Below, one piece after another: positions 52,197-59,788 of a stretch of 64,000 nucleotides of DNA. The DNA is from Gemmatimonadota bacterium (GTDB lineage Bacteria; Gemmatimonadota; Gemmatimonadetes; Gemmatimonadales; GWC2-71-9). A program made the translations under genes and the position numbers. The stretch spans positions 726,321 through 790,320 of the forward strand of contig JADJAK010000001.1 of the NCBI GenBank assembly GCA_016704275.1. Direction: 5' to 3'. The notes below the pieces were generated by a model. It was not told the origin of the DNA. It made no database searches and saw nothing but the letters and a program-made list of their open reading frames with translations. Numbering within the stretch: position 1 is the first letter of the stretch; every line of letters starts with the position of its first letter.

Positions 52197-53612
52197 ATGG
52201 GGCTGGACCTGGCAGCGGCAGCGGGTGTCTTTGGTGGTGCGGTGACGGTGACCGGCGGGCGTGTGGATATCTCGAATCCGGCATCGCTCCAGTCTGAGGC
52301 GATGGACCAGGTGGTCTGGGCGGCCGTCTTCGGAGAGGGGACGGCGAAGGAGTCGGCGCGCGCCCTCCTCTGGGAACTTGGTCAGGCGACGGGTGCCCGT
52401 CCCGCCTCCATTCATGACCTCTACATCGCCCGGGGTCGTGGGGAGTGCAGCGGCTTCACGGTACCCGCCATCAACATCCGGATGCTCGCCTACGACACCG
52501 CCCGGGCCGTCTTCCGCGCAGCCAAGGCGTGCGACGGTGCCGCCATCCTGATCGAGATTGCCCGCTCCGAAATTGCCTATACCGACCAGCGTCCGGCGGA
52601 GTACGTCGCGGTGATCATCGCGGCCGCCCTCCGGGAGGGGTACCATCACCCGCTCTTCATCCAGGGCGACCACTGTCAGGTCAACGCGACCAAGTACAAC
52701 GCCAACGCCGCGGTCGAGGTCGACGAGGTCAAGAAGCTGATCGGCGAGGAGATCGCCGCCGGCTTTTTCAACATCGACGTCGATACCTCGACCCTGGTGG
52801 ACCTCTCCTTCCCGACCCTCGAGGAGCAGCAGCGGACCAACTTCGAGCGCGCCGCCGAGATCACCAAGTTCATCCGGGATCACGAGCCGGCGGGGATCAC
52901 CGTCTCGGTGGGTGCCGAGATCGGGGAAGTCGGCCACAAGAACTCGACGGTCGAGGAACTGCACGCCTTCATGCAGGGCTACGTGAAGACGCTCAAGGGG
53001 CTGGGCGACTACGAGGGGATCGCCAAGATCTCGGTCCAGACGGGCACCTCGCACGGCGGCGTCGTCCTGCCGGACGGCAGCATCGCCGACGTCAAGCTCG
53101 ACATCGACGCCCTGGAGGCGCTGTCGAAGGCCGCCCGTGAGGACTACGGCATGGGCGGGGCGGTCCAGCACGGCGCCTCCACGCTCCCGGGCAACGCCTT
53201 CGGCAACTTCCCCCGGGTCGAGACCGCCGAGATCCACCTCGCGACCAACTTCCAGACGATCGTCTGGGATCACCCGGCCCTTCCGGCCGAGTTGCGCCAG
53301 CGGGCCTACCGCTGGCTGGACGAGAATGCCCAGTCGGAGAAGAAGAGCGGCGATTCGGCCGAGCAGTTCTATTACAAGGCGCGGAAGCGGGCGATCGGGC
53401 CGTTCAAGCAGGAGATGTGGTCGTTGCCGGCGGCGATTCGTCAGCAGATCAGTGCGGACCTCGAGAAGACCTTTGCCTTTCTCTTCGAGCAGCTGCACGT
53501 GACCGGGACGGCCGATCTGGTCCGTCGCTTCGTCGCCGCCCCCGCGCTCGCGTATGGGGCGCTTACCCACTCCGGGGCCCTCGCTGAGGATGACCCCGAC
53601 GCTGGCGAATGA
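52197..53612 (+). CDS. Class II fructose-bisphosphate aldolase-like protein
   Basis: 471 residues, longer than the usual 300-360 of class II aldolases. Zinc and catalytic motifs are recognisable: FIQGDHCQVNATKY (Asp-His pair), SVGAEIGEVGHKNSTVEE, ISVQTGTSHGGVVLPDGSIA and the phosphate-binding GGAVQHGASTLPGNAF. An N-terminal extension (about 1-85) precedes the barrel, and a helical tail follows. Likely reaction: reversible aldol cleavage of fructose-1,6-bisphosphate. A tagatose-bisphosphate or other ketose-phosphate substrate cannot be excluded. It is divergent from pyk across the DnaA-box region. Confidence 0.8.
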   Translation: MGLDLAAAAGVFGGAVTVTGGRVDISNPASLQSEAMDQVVWAAVFGEGTAKESARALLWELGQATGARPASIHDLYIARGRGECSGFTVPAINIRMLAYDTARAVFRAAKACDGAAILIEIARSEIAYTDQRPAEYVAVIIAAALREGYHHPLFIQGDHCQVNATKYNANAAVEVDEVKKLIGEEIAAGFFNIDVDTSTLVDLSFPTLEEQQRTNFERAAEITKFIRDHEPAGITVSVGAEIGEVGHKNSTVEELHAFMQGYVKTLKGLGDYEGIAKISVQTGTSHGGVVLPDGSIADVKLDIDALEALSKAAREDYGMGGAVQHGASTLPGNAFGNFPRVETAEIHLATNFQTIVWDHPALPAELRQRAYRWLDENAQSEKKSGDSAEQFYYKARKRAIGPFKQEMWSLPAAIRQQISADLEKTFAFLFEQLHVTGTADLVRRFVAAPALAYGALTHSGALAEDDPDAGE

Positions 53613-53630
53613 GCCGGCGGGAGGCCTGTG

Positions 53631-54041
53631 ATGCGGAACGATGATCGCGACGTGACCTACGTCGAACAGGACGGCGGCTCGACCGCCAAGTGGTTTCTCT
53701 TCGGTGCCCTCGTCGGCGCCGGCCTTGGCCTCCTCTTCGCCCCGCAGTCGGGCGAGCGGACTCGGCGGGACATCACCCGGCGGGCGAACAAACTGCGCCG
53801 CGACGCCGAGGACCGCTTCGAAGAGGTCGTGGACGAGGTCGAGACGCGTGGCCGCAAGGCGAAGGAGCGCGTCGAGGAGTGGGCCGAGGACGTGGCCGAC
53901 GAAGTGCGCGAGGGTCGGCGCACCATCGAGCGGACCGCCAACTCGGCACGCGACGAGTTGGAGCGCCGGCTGGCCGATGCCCGGGCACGTCGCCGGGCCG
54001 CGGTGGATGCCGTGGTCGGCGATGACGGCGGCACTGCCTGA
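53631..54041 (+). CDS. YtxH-type small membrane protein
   Basis: 136 residues. One hydrophobic segment near the N-terminus (KWFLFGALVGAGLGLLFAP) is followed by QSGERTRRDITRR, the YtxH signature. A long charged amphipathic helical region comes after it (EDRFEEVVDEVETRGRKAKE on). Members are linked to envelope stress, but their role is not defined. ATG 53631 with GAGG upstream is preferred over the adjacent GTG 53628. It is probably co-transcribed with the YihY gene, which begins three bases after its stop. Confidence 0.82.
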   Translation: MRNDDRDVTYVEQDGGSTAKWFLFGALVGAGLGLLFAPQSGERTRRDITRRANKLRRDAEDRFEEVVDEVETRGRKAKERVEEWAEDVADEVREGRRTIERTANSARDELERRLADARARRRAAVDAVVGDDGGTA

Positions 54042-54043
54042 CG

Positions 54044-54994
54044 GTGCGTGACACCGAGCCGGCACCACTGCTCGAAAGCCCGCCGACCAGCGGGCTTTCT
54101 GCCGTGGCGCCCCGCGGGACCTTCCTCGGCGAACTGCTCACCACGCTCGACCGCTCCAACATCCCGCTGCTCGCGTCGGCGCTGACCTTCGACGCCATCC
54201 TCGCGTTGATCCCGTTTTCCATACTGCTCGTCGCCGGCCTCGGCCTGTTGCTGACGCGCACCGAGTATTTCGGGATGCTCGACCCCGGTGCCTTGATCGG
54301 CAACTTCCTTCCGGCGCACGAGCACCAGGCCGTCGGCGATCCGATGGCGTTGGTCGAGGGGATGCTGGTCAAGATCCGCGGTTTCCGCAGCACCTTCACC
54401 TGGGTGGCCGTGCCGGCGTTTCTCTGGTTCTCCACCCGGATGTTCGGCGCGGTACGCGTCTGCCTCTCGAATGTGTTCCATGCGCAGGCCAAGACGATGC
54501 CCGGGAGCTACGTCATCTCGTACCTGATCGGCTACGCCGTCGGGAAGGGGCGGGACCTGCTGATGGTCCTCGTGGTGCTGGCCCTCGCGCTGGTGAATAC
54601 GCTCCTGTCGGGAGCGATCTCGGTGCTCACCGGCGAAGGGATCTACCTCGAGCCGCCGTGGACCTTCTTCGTCAGTGGCCTGGGCGTCATCCTCGGCGAA
54701 TTCGTCGCCATCTCCTCCGGCGTGGCGCTCTTCGTGGCGCTCTACCGCTACGCCTCGCCCAGGCGGCTCTCGTGGCGTGGCTCCCTCATCGCCGCCGCCG
54801 TCAGCACCGTCGGCTTCGAGCTTGCCAAGCGCCTCTTCGGCCTGTACCTGGGGCACGCGGCGCGAGGCGGGCAGTTCGCCGTCGACGTCAACATCGGTGC
54901 CGCCACGCTCCTGATTCTGTGGATCTGGTACATGGCGCTGGTGTTCCTGCTGGGGGCGGCGGTGGCGCATGTGTGGGAGGGGCGGCGGACGTAG
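54044..54994 (+). CDS. YihY/BrkB-family inner-membrane protein
   Basis: 316 residues with six or seven hydrophobic helices. The family hallmarks are ALTFDAILALIPFSILLVAG, an amphipathic stretch in the middle, and IGAATLLILWIWYMALVFLL near the C-terminus. Relatives were once misannotated as ribonuclease BN; the true function is unknown and is possibly lipid or solute transport. GTG start immediately after the YtxH gene. The transcript ends at a 29-bp inverted repeat built of heptamers. Confidence 0.88.
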   Translation: MRDTEPAPLLESPPTSGLSAVAPRGTFLGELLTTLDRSNIPLLASALTFDAILALIPFSILLVAGLGLLLTRTEYFGMLDPGALIGNFLPAHEHQAVGDPMALVEGMLVKIRGFRSTFTWVAVPAFLWFSTRMFGAVRVCLSNVFHAQAKTMPGSYVISYLIGYAVGKGRDLLMVLVVLALALVNTLLSGAISVLTGEGIYLEPPWTFFVSGLGVILGEFVAISSGVALFVALYRYASPRRLSWRGSLIAAAVSTVGFELAKRLFGLYLGHAARGGQFAVDVNIGAATLLILWIWYMALVFLLGAAVAHVWEGRRT

Positions 54995-54995
54995 G

Positions 54996-55073
54996 CGAGA
55001 AGCGAGAAGCGAGAAGCGTGGCCCACCGGAGAGATCTCCCCGCCGGGCCACGCTTCTCGCTTCTCGCTTCTCG
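54996..55073. terminator. 29-bp perfect inverted repeat of GCGAGAA/CGCTTCT heptamers between convergent genes
   Basis: The left arm (54996-55024) carries three GAGAAGC-type heptamers and then GTGGCCC. The right arm (55045-55073) is its exact reverse complement, starting GGGCCAC and ending in three CGCTTCT units. The 20-base centre holds a further GGAGA/TCTCC stem. It lies 2 bases from each of two convergent stop codons, so it is very probably a bidirectional terminator. Confidence 0.8.
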
Positions 55074-55075
55074 TC

Positions 55076-56815
55076 CTACTGCGTGAACAAGTCAAACGCC
55101 GGCCACGTGGAGATCGATCCGAAGACGCTCCGGATGGCCGCCTCCGCCGTGCCGCCACCGTTCCCTTGGCCGCGCGTGAGATTGAATTGCACCGCGATCC
55201 CGGCGCCATTCGGGAAGAGCGAGATCCATGAATCACCGCCGTCCTGACCCCCGGGGTGTTCGCGGGCAAATCCGCCGGTGACGGCGGTGTTCTCCCAACC
55301 CAGCGAGTAGTAGTTGCCGGACCCAGGGAAGAGCACCGCGGAGCGCGTCCACATCGTGCTGAGCGAGCCGGCCGAGAGCAAGTCGGGGCGGGTGGCGTTG
55401 CCGTCGAGCGCGGCGAGGACCCGCGCCAGGTCCATCGACGATCCGATCCACTGTCCCGCAGCTTCAGCGTATTCCTGGGCCGCGCCGACATTCGGCCAAC
55501 TGCCTACGCCATAGAAACCAACGGTCGAGGCACGGCGATCATAGGGCACGACCTCAAGCGGATCGCGCTGCGCGATCGGGGTGACGCCGAGCTTCATCCC
55601 ACCGATCCCGACTGGCGCGAGGACATTCGCTTGCATCCACGCCTGGTAATTCTGCCCCGTCACCTGTTCGATGATCCGGCCCAGCAGCAGGTAGGCATAG
55701 TTGGTGTAGGCATGGACGGTTCCCGGGTCGTTCACGAGCGGGACACCGCGACCGACGCGCGACAACTGGATCGGGTCCACAGTGGCGGCGGTGTAGAGGT
55801 ACGCAAAGACCGAGTCGTCGACGTTGCGATTGGGGTTCCAGCCGGCCGAGTGGTTCAGCAGTTGGCGGATCGTGATGTTGGCGAATCGCGGGTCCTGCGT
55901 CTTGCCCGGGAGGACCGGTACGGCTCCGAGACGCGCTGCCGCGGGCTCGTCGAGGGTGAGCTGACCGTTCTGCACCAACTTCATGATGCCGAGGGCGGTG
56001 AGCGGCTTGGTGGCTGAGCCGATGCGCCACTTGTCGAACTGGGTCGGGATGCGCTTCGCCGCGCTGTCGGCGTAGCCGTAGGTTCGCGAGAAGACCAGCC
56101 GACCATCCTTCACGACCGCGACGGCGCCGCCCGGTTCGCCGAGTCGAATCATCTCGCTGATCACCACGCTGTCGAGCCGCGAGAGCATCGGCACGCGCAC
56201 GCCTGCTCCAGGGAAGACCGTGATGGCCGCCGTGGTGGACAGCGCGCCGGACGTGGCACGCACCGTGGCCTGCCCGGGCGTGAGGCCGGTGAGTGTGGCC
56301 CCTGCGAGTCCCGCGATCGCCGGCTGCTCGACCGTCAACGTCACGGTGGCGCCGGGGATCACCTGCCCCGTGGTCGAGAGCACCTGACCGGTCAGTTGGA
56401 GCGTGTCGCCGGTGAGAATGAAGGAGGAGCTCCGGCCGATCAGCACCGAGGCCGGGATGAGGGCTACAGTGATGTCGACCGAGGCACTCTGCCCTTCGCT
56501 GGTGGCGCTGATTGTGGTGACGCCGACGCCAACCGCGGTGACGGTCCCGCCGCTGACGGTGGCGACGGTCGGTGCTGTCGAGCTCCAGGCAATCGTGCGG
56601 CCACTCAGGGCATTGCTCGCAGCATCCCGAAGCACGGCGGTGAGGGTCGCGGTCGCCCCGGGGGCGAGTGGGCCCGCGGGTGCCCCGCTGAGCGTCACCG
56701 TCGCGACGGCCACCGGCGGTGGGGCGGGGGGATTTGGCGTGGTCGGGCCGCTGCTGCCGCAAGCCGTCAGCAGGAGGGCAAGGCCGAGGGTCGAACGGAT
56801 CATCGTCGCGTGCAT
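55076..56815 (-). CDS. Secreted serine hydrolase (beta-lactamase/penicillin-binding type) with Ig-like N-terminal domains
   Basis: 579 residues: lipoprotein signal (lipobox LLTACG), a Pro-rich linker, two Ig-like (BIG2-type) domains (about 35-120 and 120-200), then a class C beta-lactamase-like domain. Its active-site motifs are SATK (S267-K270) in KWRIGSATKPLTALGIMKLV, YTN (Y370) in HAYTNYAYLLLG, and HPG in REHPGGQDGGDSW. It is probably an esterase or D-aminopeptidase-like hydrolase at the cell surface; beta-lactamase activity cannot be inferred. ATG 56815 or the next Met (56803) may be the start. Confidence 0.88.
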   Translation of the reverse strand: MHATMIRSTLGLALLLTACGSSGPTTPNPPAPPPVAVATVTLSGAPAGPLAPGATATLTAVLRDAASNALSGRTIAWSSTAPTVATVSGGTVTAVGVGVTTISATSEGQSASVDITVALIPASVLIGRSSSFILTGDTLQLTGQVLSTTGQVIPGATVTLTVEQPAIAGLAGATLTGLTPGQATVRATSGALSTTAAITVFPGAGVRVPMLSRLDSVVISEMIRLGEPGGAVAVVKDGRLVFSRTYGYADSAAKRIPTQFDKWRIGSATKPLTALGIMKLVQNGQLTLDEPAAARLGAVPVLPGKTQDPRFANITIRQLLNHSAGWNPNRNVDDSVFAYLYTAATVDPIQLSRVGRGVPLVNDPGTVHAYTNYAYLLLGRIIEQVTGQNYQAWMQANVLAPVGIGGMKLGVTPIAQRDPLEVVPYDRRASTVGFYGVGSWPNVGAAQEYAEAAGQWIGSSMDLARVLAALDGNATRPDLLSAGSLSTMWTRSAVLFPGSGNYYSLGWENTAVTGGFAREHPGGQDGGDSWISLFPNGAGIAVQFNLTRGQGNGGGTAEAAIRSVFGSISTWPAFDLFTQ

Positions 56816-56881
56816 CGGGCGCCTCGTGGAGGTGGGGTTACCTCGTCATGCGCGCGGCCCGGGGAAAACGGCTCATCGAGA

Positions 56882-56906
56882 ATCGATCATCGATGATCGA
56901 TCATCG
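56882..56906. repeat. GATC heptamer array, locus 6
   Basis: GATCATC (56885-56891), GATGATC (56892-56898), GATCATC (56899-56905), with a partial unit in front. GAGAA and TTTCTC flank it, extending the palindrome. It lies between divergent genes and covers the place where the -35 of the downstream promoter would be. Confidence 0.88.
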
Positions 56907-56915
56907 TTTCTCAGG

Positions 56916-56921
56916 TATATT
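56916..56921 (+). promoter_or_regulatory. -10-like TATATT before the M14 peptidase
   Basis: TATATT lies 30 bases before ATG 56952. The region 17 bases upstream, where a -35 is expected, is inside the heptamer array (56893-56898), so the repeat may supply or replace the -35. Confidence 0.45.
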
Positions 56922-56951
56922 CCCATCTCCACCTCCATCCGAGCCTCCCGC

Positions 56952-59636
56952 ATGCGTCTTCCGCTCCTCCTCGTGGCGTCCCTTGTCGCGGCACCGCTCT
57001 CCGCCCAGGGCCGCTATCCAGCCTATGACTTCGCCGCGTTCCCGCCGTACCGCGCGGCGGTGCCGAATCCGGAGCGGTTGCTCGGGCATCCGATCGGGTC
57101 GCGCCACACGATGTACCACGAGCAGCGGGCGGTGCTCGATGCGATGATTGCGGCGGCAGGTGATCGGGTGCGGACCGAGGTGACGGGGCGGACAGCCGAG
57201 GGGAAGGAGATGCGGGTGCTGATCATCTCCTCGCCGGCCAACATCGCGCGGCTCGACGCCATCCGTGCCGATCTGGCGCGGCTTGCCGATCCCCGTGCGC
57301 TGACCAAGGCGCAGGCCGCCGACCTGGCCAAGACCACGCCGGCGCTGTCGATCCTCTCGCACTCGATCCACGGCAACGAGCCGGCGGGCTTCGAGACGTC
57401 GATGATGACGGCCTACACGCTGCTCGCCTCCGAGTCGCCGCAGGTGAAGGCGATCCTCGACAACACCATCACCATCATCAATCCGTCACAGAACCCCGAT
57501 GGCCACGAGCGCTTCGCGGCGTGGAGCAATTCGGTCGCGGTCGGCAGCGACGAACCGGCCGCGCTCGAGGGTGGCGAGCCGTGGAGCATCGCGGGGCGTT
57601 TCAACCACTATCGCTTCGACATGAATCGCGACCTGATCGCGCTGTCGCAAGCCGAGACAAAGGCGACCGCCGGTGCCGTGCGACGCTGGCATCCGCAGGT
57701 CTTTGTCGACCTGCACAGCACCACCGCGCAGTACTTCTTCCCGCCCGCGGCCGCGCCGATCAACCAGCTGGTGCCGCTCGCGTCGGTGAAGTGGCTCGAG
57801 GCGTTCGGCAAGGGCAACGCCGATGCCTTCGATCGACAGAACTGGCCCTATTTCGTGCGCGATGTCTTCGACCTCCACTACGCCGGTTACTGGGACTCGT
57901 GGCCCTCGCTCCTCGGCGCCACCGGGATGACGTTCGAAACCGACGGTGGCCCGAAGCTCGCCCTCCGGAAAGACGACGGCACCATCACCACATTCCGCGA
58001 CGGCATCGCGCACCACTTCGTCGCCTCGATGGCGACCCTCGGCACGCTGGCCGCCAATCGCGAGGCCCGGCTCAACGACTTCTACGACTTCCACGCCTCG
58101 GCGCTGGCCATCACCACCGGCGTGCGCCGAGTCGTGATCGAGGCGGGCCGCGATCCGGACCGCACCCGCGAGGTGATCGACCTGCTCGCCTTCCAGGGCG
58201 TCGAGGTGCAGCGCCTGACCGCGCCGTGGACCGCGCTCCGCGCCAACGACTATCTCGGCGGCGCCGCCGCCAAGCGCACCTTCGCCGCCGGCAGCTGGGT
58301 GATCGACCTGGCGCAGCCGCAAGGACGCCTGGCGCGCGCGCTGCTCGAGCCCAAGGCCGCGGTCGACTCGGCCTTTGCGCGCCGGCAGATCGAGCGCTTC
58401 GAACGGAATCGTCGCCGTGGTGAGAACGCGCCCCGCGAAGGCTACGAGTTCTACGACGTCACCGCGTGGTCGATCCCGCTGGTGCATGGGCTCAGCGCCG
58501 CATGGAGCGATGAAGCGACACCCATGAGCGCCGTGGCACTCTCCGAGATCGGCGAGGCGCAGGTGTTGCCGGCCGCACCGGCCCGGGCGCAGGCCGCGTA
58601 TCTGATTCTCCCGGGGACGCGCGGTGCCCAGCAGCTCGGCCTCGCCTTGCTGCGCGAACAGTTCATCGTGAACGTCGCCAGCGAAGCGATGCGCGCCGAC
58701 GGCAAGGAGTATCCGGCCGGGACGATGGTGGTGCGTGTCGCGCGCAATCCCGCAACGCTGCACGAGCGAATCGCGCGGCTGGCGCCTGACCACAAGGTGT
58801 CGGTGGTCTCGATCCAGTCGGGCTTCCCCGATAGCGGCTCGGTCGGCATCGGCAGTGGTTCCGTCTCCGTGGTGCGCACGCCGAAGGTGCTGGTCGCATC
58901 GGGCGACGGGGTCTCGCAGACGTCGTTCGGTGATGTCTGGTGGTATCTCGAGAAGGAGTTGCTGCAGCCCTTCGTGCCGGTCGAAGTGCGTCGTCTCGGC
59001 TCGATGGCGCTGGAGCAGTACAACGTGATCATCCTTCCCGAAGGGAGCTATGCCGGTACCCTCGGCACCGCCGGGATGAACCGGCTGCGCGACTGGGTGC
59101 GCGGCGGTGGGGCACTGATCACGATGGGGTCGTCGGTCTCGCTGCTCGAGAACAAGGAGATGGGACTCCGCGCGGTGCCAGAACCGGACAAGAAGGATGC
59201 GCCGAAGCTCACCGCGGAGGACACCACGCTCACGGGTGGTGGCACCTTCCCGTTCGTCTCGCCGAGCGCCAAGGGGAACCAGACGGCCGAAGGGGTGCCG
59301 GGGGCTATTGCCCGCGCCACGATCGACCGCACCATCTGGCTGGCCTGGGGCTACGAGCGGGACCAGCTGGCCGTGCCGGTGCCGGGCGACTTCCTCAAGC
59401 CGTCCAAGGGCGGTGACAACGTGGTCGTCTTCAACGAGAAGACGCCGGTCCTCTCCGGCTTCACCTGGCCGGGCAACACCGACAAGTTCCTGACCGGCTC
59501 GGTCTGGGCCTCGGTGGAGCGGGCGGGGCGGGGGAACGTGGTGGCGTTCGCCGAGAATCCGCTGTTCCGGGGCTTCTGGCGGGGGACGGCGATGCTGTTT
59601 GCGAATGCGGTGCTGTTTGGGGCGGGGCGGCCGTAG
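56952..59636 (+). CDS. Secreted M14-family zinc carboxypeptidase
   Basis: 894 residues. Signal peptide (LLLVASLVAAPLSAQG). The catalytic domain has the zinc motif HGNE (H140, E143) in LSHSIHGNEPAGFE, the third ligand in VFVDLHSTTAQYF, the substrate-binding NPDGHERF and MNRDLIALSQAE, and the general-base Glu in MTFETDGG. The C-terminal 350 residues carry a class I glutamine-amidotransferase-like region (NVIILPEGSYAG, WVRGGGALITMGSSVSLLEN). It likely trims peptides outside the cell. The open frame runs upstream to 56403, but only through the heptamer array and the antisense of the serine-hydrolase gene; ATG 56952 begins the signal peptide. Confidence 0.9.
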   Translation: MRLPLLLVASLVAAPLSAQGRYPAYDFAAFPPYRAAVPNPERLLGHPIGSRHTMYHEQRAVLDAMIAAAGDRVRTEVTGRTAEGKEMRVLIISSPANIARLDAIRADLARLADPRALTKAQAADLAKTTPALSILSHSIHGNEPAGFETSMMTAYTLLASESPQVKAILDNTITIINPSQNPDGHERFAAWSNSVAVGSDEPAALEGGEPWSIAGRFNHYRFDMNRDLIALSQAETKATAGAVRRWHPQVFVDLHSTTAQYFFPPAAAPINQLVPLASVKWLEAFGKGNADAFDRQNWPYFVRDVFDLHYAGYWDSWPSLLGATGMTFETDGGPKLALRKDDGTITTFRDGIAHHFVASMATLGTLAANREARLNDFYDFHASALAITTGVRRVVIEAGRDPDRTREVIDLLAFQGVEVQRLTAPWTALRANDYLGGAAAKRTFAAGSWVIDLAQPQGRLARALLEPKAAVDSAFARRQIERFERNRRRGENAPREGYEFYDVTAWSIPLVHGLSAAWSDEATPMSAVALSEIGEAQVLPAAPARAQAAYLILPGTRGAQQLGLALLREQFIVNVASEAMRADGKEYPAGTMVVRVARNPATLHERIARLAPDHKVSVVSIQSGFPDSGSVGIGSGSVSVVRTPKVLVASGDGVSQTSFGDVWWYLEKELLQPFVPVEVRRLGSMALEQYNVIILPEGSYAGTLGTAGMNRLRDWVRGGGALITMGSSVSLLENKEMGLRAVPEPDKKDAPKLTAEDTTLTGGGTFPFVSPSAKGNQTAEGVPGAIARATIDRTIWLAWGYERDQLAVPVPGDFLKPSKGGDNVVVFNEKTPVLSGFTWPGNTDKFLTGSVWASVERAGRGNVVAFAENPLFRGFWRGTAMLFANAVLFGAGRP

Positions 59637-59640
59637 GGGC

Positions 59641-59668
59641 GAGAAGCGAGAAGCGAGAAGCGAGAAGG
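59641..59668. repeat. GAGAAGC heptamer array
   Basis: GAGAAGC three times and GAGAAGG once, starting 4 bases after the M14 stop. It is the same unit as in the inverted repeat at 54996. GGTGGCC follows, as GTGGCC follows the units there. Confidence 0.88.
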
Positions 59669-59788
59669 GTGGCCATCGGTCAGAGCCCGGTCAGGGATGT
59701 TGCGAATCGAATCCTCACCGGATCGCTGGCGTAGTTCGGGGCGCTCCTGCACTCAGGCGGGGGCGCCCGTGCCGCATGGGCCCACCCC

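Noticed and set aside
56403..56951. Upstream extension of the M14 peptidase frame
   Set aside because: It runs through the heptamer array and antisense to the serine-hydrolase gene. A normal signal peptide begins at 56952.
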